Shown: positions 19,716-29,859, counted from the first letter of the stretch. The stretch: 64,000 bases of DNA from Jatrophihabitans telluris (GCF_023516435.1 NZ_CP097332.1:2294001-2358000); one strand, 5' to 3'. Notes: generated by a model from the sequence alone, not told the origin. Numbers and translations are program-made.

Positions 19716-21892
19716 CACTTCTCCCCGTTCTGCTGCGCGCGTTGGGCGGCCCGTCGGGCGGCGGCCCGTTCGGCCGCGGTGGTGGCTGTAGCGGTGGGCT
19801 CATCGGCAGGCCGGCCCTTGGGGACGGTGACCGAATCGCCGTCCGCCGCGCCGGGCACGTCGCCGTCTGGTTCGGGCTCGGCGATGTCCGGGCGGGCGTG
19901 GGCCGCGGCAGGCTTGCCCCGGACAACCCTCGCCTTCGTCGGGGTCGGCACGTCGGCACCCGCCCGCGCCCGGTGCCGGGCGACCTCGGCTTCGAGCCGA
20001 TCGGCTTCCTGATCGAGTTCTTCCTCGGCGGTGAGTTCGTCGGCGCCTCGGCGTTGCCGGGCCGGCTTCTCGTAACGGGCGATGCCACCGGCCCGCGCGT
20101 GGTTGAGGCCGGTGAAACGAGCCGAGCCGAACGCGGCGCTGCGAGAGAAGAGCGAGACCATCGGGTGGGTGAACAGGAAGACCACGATCAGGTCGAGGAT
20201 CGTCGACAACCCGAGGGTGAACGCGAAGCCCCGAACCTCACCGGCAGCGAAGTAGTACAGGATGATCGCGGCGAGGAACGACACGAAGTCGGCGGACAGG
20301 ATCGTCCGGCGCGCCCGGTCCCACGCGCGCGGGATCGCGACCCGGGCTGTTCGCCCTTCGTGCACTTCGTCCTTTATTCGTTCGAAGAAGACGACGAACG
20401 AGTCGGCGGTGATACCGACGGCGACGATGAAACCGGCGATACCGGCCAGGGTCAGGGTGAAGTCGATCTGCTTACCGAGGATGACGAGCATCGCGTACGT
20501 CAACGCACCGGAGACGACGAGCGACGCGATGGTCACCAGCCCGAGGGCGCGGTAGTAGAACAGCGAGTAGATGATGACCAGCGCAAGGCCGATACCGCCG
20601 GCGAGCAGGCCAGCCTTGAGCTGATCGGTACCCAGCGTCGCTGAGATATCGGTGTTCGTCAGGGTCTTGAAGTTCAGAGGCAAGGCGCCGTACTTCAGGG
20701 CGTTGGCCAGATTCTTGGCCTGGGTGTCGGTGAACTGCCCAGTGATCTGGGTCGACCCGGTGATCGTCGACTGGATGGTCGACGTCTGATAGACGAAGCT
20801 GTCGAGCGTGTCGGCAACCTGATCGGCGGGCGTTGCCGTGACCGCTCCGTTGTTGACGTTGTGTTTGGCGGTGTAGTCCGCCCACTTCTTCTGGCCCGAA
20901 GGCTTGAAGTCCAGGCTCACCGACCAGATTCCGGTGCTGTCGACCACCGCCTGGGCCGACTTGATCTCGGTGCCCTTGACGATGACCGAACCGAGCAGGT
21001 ACTTGGCGCTTCCCCCCTGGTCGCAGGTGATCAGCGGCTGATCCACGTCGTCCTTCGGGTACACATTCGGGTTGCACACCCACGCCGCGACCATGCTCTG
21101 CAGGAACTGCTGGTGGGTGCTGTCGAGCGCGGCGTACGCCGCGGCGTCCTTCGGCGGATCGGTCTTGAACTGCTTGCGGTACGTGGCCCAGATGTCGATG
21201 ATGCGCGTCGACGTGTCAGCCCCCGTCGAGCTCGACGACGCCGACGACGTTGCCAATGGTGAGGCCGATGCCGCGCTTGTCGTCGGGGACGAGGCCGAGG
21301 GCGAGGCGGTGGCCTTCGCGGGCGTGCCGGTCGAACCCGCCGCGAGCGGAACGACCCGTCCCGCCGGAGACGGAGAGGTGCTGCTCGAGGTGGCGGGCTT
21401 GGCGGTCGACCCGGTAGAGGTGGCCGGTTTCGACGTGGCGCTGCCACTCGGTTTCGCCGTGGAACCGGTACTCCCCGACGCTGACGCGGTGGGTGAGGTC
21501 GAGGCCGAGCTCGCTGCGACCGGGTCGATCATGAGCGGGCGAAGCTGCAGCTGGAACGCTCGGCCGACCGAGTCCAGCGACTTGTTGTTCTTGCCCGGGA
21601 CGGAGACGACGATGCGGTCACTGCCCTGGATCTGCACTTGGGCCGATGACACGCCGAGGCCGTTGACGCGGTCGGTGATGATCTGCTGGGCGAGCTGCAT
21701 GGACGCCTTGGACGGGGCCTTACCGTTGGCCGTGGCTTGCAGCACGACTTGCTTGCCGCCCTCGAGGTCGAGCCCGAGCTTGGGGGTCTTGTTGCTGCCC
21801 GGCCAGAACACGATGGCATAGAGCACGGCCATGAGGGCCAGCAGCGCGGTGAAGTATCGGCCGACGCGCAGCGTTCCGGCAGTAGGTGGCAC
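19715..21892 (-). CDS. secD: Protein translocase subunit SecD with low-complexity insertion
   Basis: Membrane translocation partner of SecF. The N-terminal helix is followed by KLGLDLEGGKQVVLQ, the P1 periplasmic region, then six helices with YSLFYYRALGLVTIASLVVSG and AGIAGFIVAVGITADSFVVF (positions late in the protein). Between about residues 145 and 245 there is a long Ser/Thr/Ala/Pro-rich insertion that splits the P1 head. The cytoplasmic tail is charged and about 120 residues long. I place the start at GTG 21892 (725 residues), with AGGAG ten bases upstream; GTG 21922 would add ten residues without a good site. Confidence 0.95.
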   Translation of the reverse strand: MPPTAGTLRVGRYFTALLALMAVLYAIVFWPGSNKTPKLGLDLEGGKQVVLQATANGKAPSKASMQLAQQIITDRVNGLGVSSAQVQIQGSDRIVVSVPGKNNKSLDSVGRAFQLQLRPLMIDPVAASSASTSPTASASGSTGSTAKPSGSATSKPATSTGSTAKPATSSSTSPSPAGRVVPLAAGSTGTPAKATASPSASSPTTSAASASPLATSSASSSSTGADTSTRIIDIWATYRKQFKTDPPKDAAAYAALDSTHQQFLQSMVAAWVCNPNVYPKDDVDQPLITCDQGGSAKYLLGSVIVKGTEIKSAQAVVDSTGIWSVSLDFKPSGQKKWADYTAKHNVNNGAVTATPADQVADTLDSFVYQTSTIQSTITGSTQITGQFTDTQAKNLANALKYGALPLNFKTLTNTDISATLGTDQLKAGLLAGGIGLALVIIYSLFYYRALGLVTIASLVVSGALTYAMLVILGKQIDFTLTLAGIAGFIVAVGITADSFVVFFERIKDEVHEGRTARVAIPRAWDRARRTILSADFVSFLAAIILYYFAAGEVRGFAFTLGLSTILDLIVVFLFTHPMVSLFSRSAAFGSARFTGLNHARAGGIARYEKPARQRRGADELTAEEELDQEADRLEAEVARHRARAGADVPTPTKARVVRGKPAAAHARPDIAEPEPDGDVPGAADGDSVTVPKGRPADEPTATATTAAERAAARRAAQRAQQNGEK

Positions 21893-22041
21893 GGAAGATG
21901 TTCTCCTCGTAATCGACAGCACGTACGACCCGCACAGCTTGGGCGCAGGTGCTCAGCCCCACCGGGACTGTGTCGCTAGCAGGGCTCGCCGGACAGTATG
22001 ACCGACGTGAACCAGATTCACATCAGCGACTGACCGGCTCT

Positions 22042-22377
22042 TCACTTCAGACCGGACTCCTCCGGTCCGTTTCCGGTGGCGCCACCGACCCCCGGACGGT
22101 ACTGACCGGGCAGTTCCTGGGCCTGCCGAAGGGCGGCGATGGCCCATTTCACCTCGACGCCCCTGGCGATCGACAACAGCGCCGTGTCGTCCTCGGGGTT
22201 GACCGAGACGACGGTGCCGTAGAGGCCGGAGGTGGTCATGACCTCCGCGCCCGGGTGCAGACTGTCGCGCCTGGTCGCGTCCGCGCGGGCGGCCCGGTCA
22301 CGATTGCGCCGGTTGAAGGCGATCAACCCCACGAAGATGAGGGCGATGATGATCAGCGGCACGATCTCGGCCAGCAC
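22042..22377 (-). CDS. yajC: Preprotein translocase accessory subunit YajC
   Basis: Small membrane partner of SecDF. The 111 residues have an N-terminal helix (IVPLIIIALIFVGLIAF), a basic segment (NRRNRDRAARADATRRDSL) and the characteristic PGAEVMTTSGLYGTVVSV fold, ending in a disordered Pro/Gly tail. The GTG start at 22377 follows GGGAGG. It lies immediately upstream of secD in transcription order, with a 149-base gap (21893-22041) in which I see no gene. Confidence 0.92.
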   Translation of the reverse strand: MLAEIVPLIIIALIFVGLIAFNRRNRDRAARADATRRDSLHPGAEVMTTSGLYGTVVSVNPEDDTALLSIARGVEVKWAIAALRQAQELPGQYRPGVGGATGNGPEESGLK

Positions 22378-22458
22378 GAATACCCTCCCGGCATGTTGTC
22401 AGGCCGATCGGCTCGGGCCCGGACCCGTCCACAGTAGTCGGAGTGACGGATGCGTCGG

Positions 22459-23532
22459 TCAGGAGTCGAACAGCGTCGGTCCGGCAAAGCCGCCCGTGCC
22501 CGAGCCCGGTCCCGCGGACGGGGACGAGGGCGGCGTCAATCCGAGGTGGTGCCAGGCCGCCGGGGTGGCCACCCGTCCCCGGGGAGTGCGGGCGAGCAGG
22601 CCGGCGCGCACCAGGAACGGTTCGGCCACCTCCTCGACGGTCTCGATCTCCTCGCCGACCGCGACCGCCAACGTGCTGACGCCGACCGGTCCCCCACCGA
22701 AACGCCGGACCAGCGCGTCCAGGACGGCCTTGTCCAAGCGGTCCAGGCCTAGTTCGTCCACGTCGTAGACCGCCAGGGCGTCGTGGGCGACCTGGGAGGT
22801 GACCACCCCGTCCGCCCGCACCTCGGCGAAGTCTCGGACCCGGCGCAGGAGCCGGTTGGCGATCCGCGGCGTTCCCCGGGAGCGGCTGGCGATCTCCGCG
22901 GCTCCGTCTCCGGTCACGCTCACCCCCAGCAGCTGAGCCGAGCGGGTCAGCACGTGCTCGAGTTCGTCGGTGTCGTAGAAGTCCATGTGCGCGGTGAAAC
23001 CGAAGCGATCCCGCAACGGACCGGTCAGCAGGCCGGCGCGGGTGGTCGCACCGACGAGGGTGAAGGGGGCGAGTTCCAACGGGATGGCGGTCGCGCCGGG
23101 TCCCTTGCCGACGATGATGTCGACCCGGAAGTCCTCCATCGCCATGTACAGCAATTCCTCGGCGGGGCGGGCGATGCGATGGATCTCGTCGATGAACAGG
23201 ACCTCACCCTCGGTGAGGCTCGTGAGCAGCGCGGCGAGGTCACCCGCCCGTTCTATCGCGGGCCCGGACGTCAGGCGGAACGGGGCACCGAGCTCCGCCG
23301 CGATGATCATGGCCAGGCTGGTCTTGCCCAGCCCCGGCGGCCCCGACAACAGCACGTGGTCGGGCGGGCGGTTGCGTCGCAGTGCGCTCTCCAGCACGAC
23401 CTGCAGCTGCTCGCGCACCTTGGGCTGGCCGACGAACTCGGACAGGTGCTTCGGCCGGAGGCTGGCCTCGATGTCGGTCTCGTCGACTTCGGGCAGCGGC
23501 GAGACCACATCGCGATCGAGGTTGCCGTCCAT
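22459..23532 (-). CDS. ruvB: Holliday junction branch migration helicase RuvB
   Basis: Hexameric AAA+ motor that drives branch migration with RuvA. 357 residues. Walker [14 protein letters not shown], Walker [11 protein letters not shown], the arginine-finger region [17 protein letters not shown], and the C-terminal winged helix ending [13 protein letters not shown] are all present. The C-terminus carries a short Ser/Pro/Gly tail. It is the third gene of the ruvC-ruvA-ruvB unit, and presumably comes under the LexA-type box in front of ruvC. Confidence 0.97.
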   Translation of the reverse strand: MDGNLDRDVVSPLPEVDETDIEASLRPKHLSEFVGQPKVREQLQVVLESALRRNRPPDHVLLSGPPGLGKTSLAMIIAAELGAPFRLTSGPAIERAGDLAALLTSLTEGEVLFIDEIHRIARPAEELLYMAMEDFRVDIIVGKGPGATAIPLELAPFTLVGATTRAGLLTGPLRDRFGFTAHMDFYDTDELEHVLTRSAQLLGVSVTGDGAAEIASRSRGTPRIANRLLRRVRDFAEVRADGVVTSQVAHDALAVYDVDELGLDRLDKAVLDALVRRFGGGPVGVSTLAVAVGEEIETVEEVAEPFLVRAGLLARTPRGRVATPAAWHHLGLTPPSSPSAGPGSGTGGFAGPTLFDS

Positions 23533-23615
23533 CGCTCAGCTCACCGCCTTCTCGTTCACCGACACGTCGCCCGGGCCCGGCCGCCGACGCGCGGTGCTCA
23601 GCGGTTCGCGGCCGA

Positions 23616-24227
23616 TCACCGGGTTCGGCCGAGCAACTGGATCGCCCGACGCAGTATCACGGCAACCTCGGGATTGTCGGCGGAATCCGCCGCGACCGTG
23701 TCGATCGCCTCCGCCGCTTCCTTGCCGGTGAAGCCCAGCCCGGCCAGTGCATGCAGGACCTGGTCCTTCCACGGGGCGATGGCGGTGACGCCGGCGAGTT
23801 CGGAAGCGCCGCTGTCCGAGCCGTCGATCGCCCCGATCCGGTCCCGCAATTCGATGACGATCTTCTCCGCACCCTTGCGGCCGATTCCGGGGACCTTCAC
23901 CAGCGCGGTGTGATCGGCGGTCGCGATGGCCCGGCGCACCTCGCGGGGCGGATACACCCCGAGAATGGTCTGGGCCAGCTTAGGCCCGACGCCGTTGGCG
24001 GTCTGCAGCAGCTCGAACAGCGACCGCTCGTCGTCGTCGGAGAACCCGTACAGCGTCAGGGAATCCTCACGTACGACGAGGCTCGTGGCCAGCCGGGCGT
24101 CGTCACCGACGCGAAGCCGCGCCAGGGTCCCCGGCGAGCAGGAGACCGCCAGCCCGACGCCGCCGACCTCGACCACCGCTCCGTCCGGCCCCAACGCGGC
24201 GACTCTGCCGTGCACACTCGCGATCAT
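23616..24227 (-). CDS. ruvA: Holliday junction DNA-binding protein RuvA
   Basis: Tetrameric protein that holds the four-way junction for RuvB. 203 residues. The N-terminal OB domain (MIASVHGRVAALGPDGAVVEVGGVG, by position) is followed by paired helix-hairpin-helix motifs (TANGVGPKLAQTIL; VPGIGRKGAEKIVIEL) and the C-terminal domain III that contacts RuvB (ALAGLGFTGKEAAEAI). The ATG at 24227 lies 49 bases after the ruvC stop. Confidence 0.96.
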   Translation of the reverse strand: MIASVHGRVAALGPDGAVVEVGGVGLAVSCSPGTLARLRVGDDARLATSLVVREDSLTLYGFSDDDERSLFELLQTANGVGPKLAQTILGVYPPREVRRAIATADHTALVKVPGIGRKGAEKIVIELRDRIGAIDGSDSGASELAGVTAIAPWKDQVLHALAGLGFTGKEAAEAIDTVAADSADNPEVAVILRRAIQLLGRTR

Positions 24228-24276
24228 GGTGTGACCTCCTCAGCTGGCTTTTCCGGGGGCGGGGTCGTTGCCGGTT

Positions 24277-24804
24277 TCACCGGCGCACTCCAGCAGCCGC
24301 GCGGACGGCCGCCGCGTCGAGACGGTTGAGCGCGGTCCCCCGCCAGATATGACAGATGGCCAGCGCGAGGGCGTCAGCAGCGTCGGCAGGCGTCGGACGC
24401 GCGGGCAACTTCAACAATCGGGTGACCATCGTGGTGACCTGGGCCTTGTCCGCCGTCCCTGATCCGGTGATGGCGGCCTTGACCTCCGACGGCGTGTGCA
24501 GGGCGACCCGGATGCCCCGACGGGACGCGGCCACCAGCGCCAGGCCCGAGGCCTGGGCCGTGCCGGTCACGGTCCGCAGGTTCTGCTGGGCGAAGACGCG
24601 CTCGACCACGACCGCGTCGGGTGCGAACCGCTCGACCGCGGCCTCGATGCCGTCGAAGATCGCCAGCAGCCGCAACCCGAGATCGTCGCCCGGCGGGGTG
24701 CGCAGAACGTCCACATGCACCATGGTGAGCGCACGACCGGGCGCACCGTCGACAACCCCGATCCCGCAGCGGGTGAGGCCGGGGTCGACGCCGAGGACGC
24801 GCAC
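24277..24804 (-). CDS. ruvC: Crossover junction endodeoxyribonuclease RuvC
   Basis: Resolves Holliday junctions by paired nicking. The four acidic catalytic positions are visible: [10 protein letters not shown] (Asp), [10 protein letters not shown] (Glu), and the final pair in [17 protein letters not shown] use GTG 24804 (175 residues, product VRVLGVDPG like mycobacterial RuvC) because GGGGG lies seven bases upstream. GTG 24810 would sit almost on the ribosome site. The frame remains open far upstream, but that part is antisense overlap with the MFS gene and not real. Confidence 0.95.
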   Translation of the reverse strand: MRVLGVDPGLTRCGIGVVDGAPGRALTMVHVDVLRTPPGDDLGLRLLAIFDGIEAAVERFAPDAVVVERVFAQQNLRTVTGTAQASGLALVAASRRGIRVALHTPSEVKAAITGSGTADKAQVTTMVTRLLKLPARPTPADAADALALAICHIWRGTALNRLDAAAVRAAAGVRR

Positions 24805-24825
24805 GCTCACTCCCCCGCTCTGCAA

Positions 24826-24841
24826 TCGAATGGACGTTCGA
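24826..24841. promoter_or_regulatory. LexA-type SOS box upstream of ruvC
   Basis: TCGAATGGACGTTCGA matches the actinobacterial/mycobacterial SOS-box consensus TCGAAC-N4-GTTCGA at 11 of 12 defined positions. It lies 21 bases before the ruvC start and just after the MFS stop. In mycobacteria ruvCAB is known to be DNA-damage inducible through such a box, so SOS control of ruvCAB here is well supported by position and sequence. Confidence 0.88.
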
Positions 24842-24845
24842 CAGA

Positions 24846-26156
24846 CTACCGGGGGACCGCCTCGGCGGGATCGTCCGACACGCCTGCGGGACCGTCCCGA
24901 CCGGCCGATGCCCGCGCCGGCAGACCGACGCCCGACCCGGAGCTCGGATCGGCGGCGGCCCGGCCGGTCACGATCGGCGTCCTGGGCACGAAATAGGCCA
25001 GCAGCGTGGCCGCGACGAAGCCGATCCCACCGTTGCTCACCACGCCGGCGGCCAGCGTGGCCGCGCCGGTGATGACCGACAGCAGCAGCGGACCCCCGCA
25101 GCTGCCCAGATCGGACAGGAAACGCCAGATCCCGAGGAACGCCGGTCGGGCATGAGCGGGGGCGTAGTCCGCGCCGAGCGTCATGACCATGCCCGAGCCG
25201 ATGCCGTTGCCGAAACCGAGCAGCAGCGCGAGGACCAGCAACCAACCGACGTGGTGACACAACGGCACCAGCATCAGCGAGGCGCCGAGCAGCAGCATGG
25301 AGGGCAGCACCACCCACAGCCGCCCCTTGCGGTCCATGACCTTGCCGGCCGGGTAGAACACGGCCATGTCGACAGCGCCGGCAACGCCGTAGATGAGCGA
25401 GTTCGCGGTGGGGCTCAGTCCGATGTGCTCGGCCCATAGCGGCAGGACGACCTGGCGCGACGCCCGGACCGCGCTGATGAGGATGACGCCGATACCGATG
25501 GTCAGGAACAGCCGGCGATGCGAGCGCAGCACGGCCCGGATCGTGGTTGTCTCGGGCTCCACCTCCGTCGACCTGACGGTGGACACGAGATCGGCTGAGA
25601 ACAGGCCGATGCCCCCAGCGGTCAGCGCGGCGACGAGCCCGACGGCGTAGGCGGCGCGGATCCCCCACTGGTGGATCGCGGCGGCAGCGAGGAACGGGCC
25701 GATGAAGACCCCGACGCGGGCGCTTCCGCCGAGCGAGGACAGGGCCCGCGCGCGCCACCGAACCGGCACGTTCTCGGTCAGGAAGGACTGTCGAGCGAGG
25801 GAGAACACCGCGTTGGCGAAGCCGATCAGCAGCATGGCGACCGCGAGGACGGCAACGTCGGGGGCAAGCATGGCCACCAGCATCGCGCTCGCGCTCACGC
25901 CGCTGGCCAGCACGATCGCGAAGCGCTCACCCAGGCGTTGCGTGATCATCGCCGAGGGGATGTTGCTGACCAGCGAGCCGATTCCGATGAGGGCGTAGAC
26001 GACCGACGCGGCAGCCACACTGGCACCCAGGTGCAGCGCCGTCAGGGCGACGACGGGCAGCACCGCGCCCTCGGCGGCTCCGAACATGATCGCGGGACCG
26101 AATGCGGGTAGCGCGATAGACCTCAGCGAGAAGGGTGCCTCATCGGTCTCGGTCAT
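24846..26156 (-). CDS. Major facilitator superfamily transporter
   Basis: A 436-residue protein with about twelve hydrophobic helices. The first is [20 protein letters not shown], and the loop between helices 2 and 3 ([14 protein letters not shown]) is MFS-like. A central loop lies around residues 205-225. The general pattern resembles drug or siderophore exporters. The substrate is not determinable. A 13/19 match to the IdeR/DtxR-type iron box lies about 45 bases upstream, which hints at metal control but is weak. The C-terminal tail is hydrophilic and Pro/Gly-rich. Confidence 0.88.
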   Translation of the reverse strand: MTETDEAPFSLRSIALPAFGPAIMFGAAEGAVLPVVALTALHLGASVAAASVVYALIGIGSLVSNIPSAMITQRLGERFAIVLASGVSASAMLVAMLAPDVAVLAVAMLLIGFANAVFSLARQSFLTENVPVRWRARALSSLGGSARVGVFIGPFLAAAAIHQWGIRAAYAVGLVAALTAGGIGLFSADLVSTVRSTEVEPETTTIRAVLRSHRRLFLTIGIGVILISAVRASRQVVLPLWAEHIGLSPTANSLIYGVAGAVDMAVFYPAGKVMDRKGRLWVVLPSMLLLGASLMLVPLCHHVGWLLVLALLLGFGNGIGSGMVMTLGADYAPAHARPAFLGIWRFLSDLGSCGGPLLLSVITGAATLAAGVVSNGGIGFVAATLLAYFVPRTPIVTGRAAADPSSGSGVGLPARASAGRDGPAGVSDDPAEAVPR

Positions 26157-26199
26157 CAGCGCAGCGGGCGGTTTCCTGGTCAGGGACAGGCCTACAGAT

Positions 26200-26218
26200 T
26201 TTGCTTAGCCAAGCGTAC
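26200..26218. promoter_or_regulatory. Weak iron-box-like palindrome upstream of the MFS gene
   Basis: The palindromic core GCTTAGCCAAGC (26203-26214) and its flanks match the IdeR/DtxR 19-mer consensus at 13 positions by eye. It lies in the divergent region between the MFS transporter and the site-2 protease. The match is much poorer than the box at 55839, so I treat it as a candidate only. Confidence 0.3.
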
Positions 26219-26310
26219 TACCGGCCGCACCCGTGAGATCGGCGGGCCTCGCAGGAGAAGTCTCATAGAGTGGACGTCCAGACCCCGATCGAGCAGGAGC
26301 CCTCGGCCCG

Positions 26311-27096
26311 ATGAGCTATCCGTTCCGCCAGCCCCGTCGCGCCGCGATCCGTCCCAGCCCGATCTTCCTGGGCGTGCTGGCCCTGGCCGTCGCGACCGGT
26401 GGCTATGTCTACGCCGTCGGCAACACGCTGACCCGGACGACCCAGTTCCTGGCGTTCCTGTTCGTCGTGGGTGCCTGGATCGTCAGCCTCTGCCTGCACG
26501 AGTTCGGTCACGCGTTTCTGGCCTGGCGGTTCGGGGATCGCGAGGTCGAGACCCGCGGCTACCTGACCCTCAACCCGCTCAAGTACGCCAATTGGGTGCT
26601 CAGCCTGCTCTTGCCGGTGTTGTTCATCATGGTCGGTGGGATCGCGCTGCCCGGCGGGGCGGTCTACCTGCACCACCACTATTTCCGCACGAAACTCCAG
26701 CGCTCGCTCGTCAGCCTCATCGGACCGGCCGCCAACGCGGTGCTCGGTGTCCTGCTCATCCTGCTCGCCCGCGACAGTCTCATCGCGAACCACCGGGTCT
26801 TCTTCGCGATGGTGTCGTTCGTGGCCAGCCTGCAGATCATGGCGGCGATTCTCAACGTGCTCCCGATCCCAGGGCTCGACGGTTACGGGGCGATCGAGCC
26901 GTACCTCAGCCCGCAAACCCAGCGATCGTTCGAGCCGGTCAAGCCGTTCGGAATGCTCGGGCTGTTCGTACTGCTGCAGGTTGCCTCGCTGAACCGGTTC
27001 TTCTTCGACATCATCTACGGGATCTTCTCCGCCGTCGGCGGCAATCGCAGCGCCGCCTCGCTCGGCTACGACATCATGCGGTTCTGGATCGCCTGA
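26311..27096 (+). CDS. Site-2-protease-family (M50) membrane metalloprotease
   Basis: Intramembrane zinc protease. 261 residues with about five or six hydrophobic segments. The zinc motif HEFGH is in CLHEFGHAFLAWRFGDRE, and the third ligand region is VLPIPGLDGYGAIEPYL (the family's NxxPxPxLDG signature). The protein has no PDZ domain, as in the small YwhC/Rip3-like group. The substrate is unknown. It lies alone on the plus strand between two minus-strand units and ends convergently with yebC. A CTGAGCCC/GGGCTCAG stem (27093-27179) that contains both stop codons may assist termination. Confidence 0.88.
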   Translation: MSYPFRQPRRAAIRPSPIFLGVLALAVATGGYVYAVGNTLTRTTQFLAFLFVVGAWIVSLCLHEFGHAFLAWRFGDREVETRGYLTLNPLKYANWVLSLLLPVLFIMVGGIALPGGAVYLHHHYFRTKLQRSLVSLIGPAANAVLGVLLILLARDSLIANHRVFFAMVSFVASLQIMAAILNVLPIPGLDGYGAIEPYLSPQTQRSFEPVKPFGMLGLFVLLQVASLNRFFFDIIYGIFSAVGGNRSAASLGYDIMRFWIA

Positions 27097-27175
27097 GCCC
27101 ACAGGGGCCCTCGCCGGTCGGCCGCGGGATGGACGGGGAGGCCGTCCCCGCTCCAGCGTCCCCAGCGCCCAGGGC

Positions 27176-27925
27176 TCAGCCGACCGCTTCCATGACCTCG
27201 TCGGAGACGTCGAAGTTGGCGTAGACGTTCTGCACGTCGTCGGAGTCCTCCAGCGCGTCGATCAGCTTGAAGACCTTGCGCGCACCGTCCTCGTCGAGGG
27301 GAACCTGCACACTGGGCAGGAACGAGGAGTCCGCCGAGTCATAGTCGATGCCCGCTTGTTGCAAGGCGGTGCGGACGGCGATGAGATCGGTCGCCTCGCT
27401 GATCACCTCGAAACTGTCACCGATGTCGTTGACCTCCTCGGCGCCGGCCTCGAGGACCGCGAGCAGGACGTCGTCCTCCGACAGGCCGGTCTTGGGCACG
27501 ATCACCACACCCTTGCGGCTGAACAGGTACGACACCGACCCGGGATCGGCCATGTTGCCGCCGTTGCGGGTCATCGCGGTACGAACCTCGGTCGCCGCCC
27601 GGTTGCGGTTGTCGGTCAGGCATTCGATGAGCAGCGCGACACCGGACGGGCCGTAGCCCTCGTAGGTGATCGTCTCCCAGTCGGCGCCGCCGGCCTCGGC
27701 CCCGGAGCCGCGCTTGACCGCGCGGTCGATGTTGTCCAGCGGAACCGAGGACTTGCGAGCCTTCTGAATGGCGTCGTAGAGAGTCGGGTTGCCGTCCGGG
27801 TCACCGCCGCCGGTGCGAGCCGCAACCTCGATGTTCTTGATCAGCTTGGCGAAGAGCTTGCCGCGCTTGGCGTCGATGCCGGCCTTCTTGTGCTTGGTCG
27901 TCGCCCATTTTGAGTGACCACTCAT
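27176..27925 (-). CDS. YebC/PmpR-family protein (TACO1-like)
   Basis: A 249-residue member of a universal family, annotated as a transcriptional regulator and more recently linked to translation of proline-rich stretches. It begins [25 protein letters not shown] (first 20 positions diagnostic), followed by [14 protein letters not shown] and [19 protein letters not shown]. Its ATG overlaps the pdxT stop by four bases. The pdxS-pdxT-yebC order matches that of mycobacteria. Confidence 0.95.
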   Translation of the reverse strand: MSGHSKWATTKHKKAGIDAKRGKLFAKLIKNIEVAARTGGGDPDGNPTLYDAIQKARKSSVPLDNIDRAVKRGSGAEAGGADWETITYEGYGPSGVALLIECLTDNRNRAATEVRTAMTRNGGNMADPGSVSYLFSRKGVVIVPKTGLSEDDVLLAVLEAGAEEVNDIGDSFEVISEATDLIAVRTALQQAGIDYDSADSSFLPSVQVPLDEDGARKVFKLIDALEDSDDVQNVYANFDVSDEVMEAVG

Positions 27926-28566
27926 GAGGTGGCACCCCCTCTCTGCTCCGGGAGCACGCCCGCGGATCGCGCGCCGTCCCTCACCATCCGAACGAAGTAT
28001 TCGTGCACTCGCGCGTCACCCGTGAGTTCGGGATGGAACGAGGTGGCCAGCAGGTGCTGCTGGCGAATCGCGACCACTTTACCTGCGGCCGGTCCCGTCG
28101 TGACGGTGGCCAGCGGGGTGGCGTCCGGACCCACCGACTCGACCCAGGGCGCGCGGATGAACACAGCCGTGAACGGACCGCCGTCGATGCCCTCGACGCT
28201 GACCTGCTCCTCGAAGGACTCGACCTGACGGCCGAAGGCATTGCGCCGCACGGTCATGTCGATGCCACCGAAGGTGGTCTGGTCGGCCGTGCCGTCCAGA
28301 ATTCGGTCGGCGAGCAGGATCATCCCTGCGCACGACCCGTAGGTGGGCATTCCCCCGCTGATGCGCTTACGCAGCGGCTCGACCAGATCGAAGTGCTGCG
28401 CCAGCTTGATGATCGTGGTGGACTCCCCACCCGGAATAACCAGGGCGTCGACCTCGTCCAGTTCACGCTCACGGCGCACCGAGATGACGGTGGCACCGGC
28501 GAACTCGAGGGCGGCGACATGTTCCTGAACGTCGCCTTGCAGCGACAGCACGCCGATCGTGGGCAT
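27922..28566 (-). CDS. pdxT: Pyridoxal 5'-phosphate synthase glutaminase subunit PdxT
   Basis: Releases ammonia from glutamine and channels it to PdxS for de novo vitamin B6 synthesis. 214 residues from ATG 28566, product [16 protein letters not shown]. The catalytic triad is visible: Cys in [13 protein letters not shown], and His and Glu in [15 protein letters not shown] binds the substrate. The ATG overlaps the DUF2277 stop by one base (TGATG), and its stop overlaps the yebC start by four bases, so this is a tightly coupled unit. Confidence 0.96.
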   Translation of the reverse strand: MPTIGVLSLQGDVQEHVAALEFAGATVISVRRERELDEVDALVIPGGESTTIIKLAQHFDLVEPLRKRISGGMPTYGSCAGMILLADRILDGTADQTTFGGIDMTVRRNAFGRQVESFEEQVSVEGIDGGPFTAVFIRAPWVESVGPDATPLATVTTGPAAGKVVAIRQQHLLATSFHPELTGDARVHEYFVRMVRDGARSAGVLPEQRGGATS

Positions 28567-28853
28567 CAGTGGGTGTGGGCCTGCTTCTCGCGATGAGCCA
28601 GCACGTGGGCGGTGTGGTTGGCGAACTCCTGGGCGTGCTTGGACGTCGTGGGCTTGAGCACAAGTTCGTCCAGCAGTTGCGAGGTCGCAGCCGTCACGGC
28701 CAGCACCGCCGCCTCGAACGCCTCGGTGTTCGCCTTGGACGGAGCGCGCATGCCGGCGATCTTGCGAACGTATTGCAACGCCGCCGCCTGAACGTCCTCG
28801 GGCGTGACGTGCTCGACGAAGGGCGGTCGCAGGGTGTGGATGTTGCGGCACAT
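28566..28853 (-). CDS. DUF2277 protein inside the PLP-synthase operon
   Basis: A 95-residue protein of the DUF2277 family, recognisable from its start [12 protein letters not shown] and the helix [26 protein letters not shown]. The rest is Ala/His-rich helix. Function is unknown. It starts five bases after the pdxS stop, and its own stop overlaps the pdxT start by one base, so it is translated between the two subunits of PLP synthase. This suggests, but does not show, a role linked to vitamin B6. Confidence 0.88.
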   Translation of the reverse strand: MCRNIHTLRPPFVEHVTPEDVQAAALQYVRKIAGMRAPSKANTEAFEAAVLAVTAATSQLLDELVLKPTTSKHAQEFANHTAHVLAHREKQAHTH

Positions 28854-28858
28854 AGCGA

Positions 28859-29785
28859 CTACCAGCCGCGCTCGGCCAGGCGGTGCGGCTGCGGGATGTC
28901 CTCGACGTTGATCCCGACCATGGCCTCGCCCAGGCCGCGAGACACCTTCGCGATCACGTCGGGGTCATCGAAGAACGTGGTTGCTTTGACGATCGCCTCG
29001 GCGCGCTGGGCCGGATTGCCGGACTTGAAGATTCCCGAGCCGACGAACACGCCTTCGGCGCCCAGCTGCATCATCATGGCCGCGTCGGCCGGTGTTGCGA
29101 TGCCGCCCGCGGTGAACATCACGACCGGCAGCTTGCCGGTGCGGGCCACCTCGGCCACCAGCTCGTACGGGGCCTGCAGTTCTTTTGCGGCAACGAAGAG
29201 CTCGTCGCCCTTGAGCGAGGTCAGCCGCCGGAGCTCGGCGCCGATGGTGCGCATGTGCGTGGTCGCGTTCGACACGTCACCGGTGCCGGCCTCGCCCTTG
29301 GAGCGGATCATCGCCGCGCCCTCGGTGATGCGCCGCAGCGCCTCCCCCAGGTTCGTCGCGCCGCAGACGAACGGCACGGTGAACTGCCACTTGTCGATGT
29401 GATTGGCGTAGTCGGCCGGGGTGAGCACCTCGGACTCGTCGATGTAGTCCACTCCGAGGGACTGCAGGACCTGCGCCTCGACGAAGTGCCCGATCCGAGC
29501 CTTGGCCATCACCGGGATCGAGACCGCGGCGATGATGCCGTCGATCATGTCCGGATCGCTCATGCGGGAAACGCCGCCCTGGGCGCGGATGTCGGCGGGA
29601 ACACGTTCGAGAGCCATCACGGCGACCGCCCCGGCGTCCTCGGCGATCTTGGCCTGCTCCGCGGTGACCACGTCCATGATGACGCCGCCCTTGAGCATCT
29701 CGGCCATGCCGCGCTTCACTCGCGCGGTCCCGACGGTGTGCTCGGAGCCGGAGGATTCGGGCGCAACCCCGTACTGAGAAGTCAT
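28859..29785 (-). CDS. pdxS: Pyridoxal 5'-phosphate synthase lyase subunit PdxS
   Basis: Forms PLP from ribose 5-phosphate, glyceraldehyde 3-phosphate and ammonia. 308 residues. [34 protein letters not shown], the Schiff-base Lys in [13 protein letters not shown], and the second Lys with the phosphate loop in [15 protein letters not shown] are all present. The ATG at 29785 is the first gene of pdxS-DUF2277-pdxT-yebC. The strong hairpin just upstream (29860-29902) separates it from the DUF3048 gene. Confidence 0.97.
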   Translation of the reverse strand: MTSQYGVAPESSGSEHTVGTARVKRGMAEMLKGGVIMDVVTAEQAKIAEDAGAVAVMALERVPADIRAQGGVSRMSDPDMIDGIIAAVSIPVMAKARIGHFVEAQVLQSLGVDYIDESEVLTPADYANHIDKWQFTVPFVCGATNLGEALRRITEGAAMIRSKGEAGTGDVSNATTHMRTIGAELRRLTSLKGDELFVAAKELQAPYELVAEVARTGKLPVVMFTAGGIATPADAAMMMQLGAEGVFVGSGIFKSGNPAQRAEAIVKATTFFDDPDVIAKVSRGLGEAMVGINVEDIPQPHRLAERGW

Positions 29786-29859
29786 GCCGCGATTCTACGT
29801 CCGGCCGACCAGGTTCTTTACCAGCCACAGCACAGCGAATGGACCGGTTTCCGTGGCCA

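Noticed and set aside
24811-25758. Long N-terminal extension of RuvC
   Set aside because: The frame stays open upstream, but it is antisense to the MFS gene, and the RuvC family starts at VRVLGVDPG with a ribosome site.
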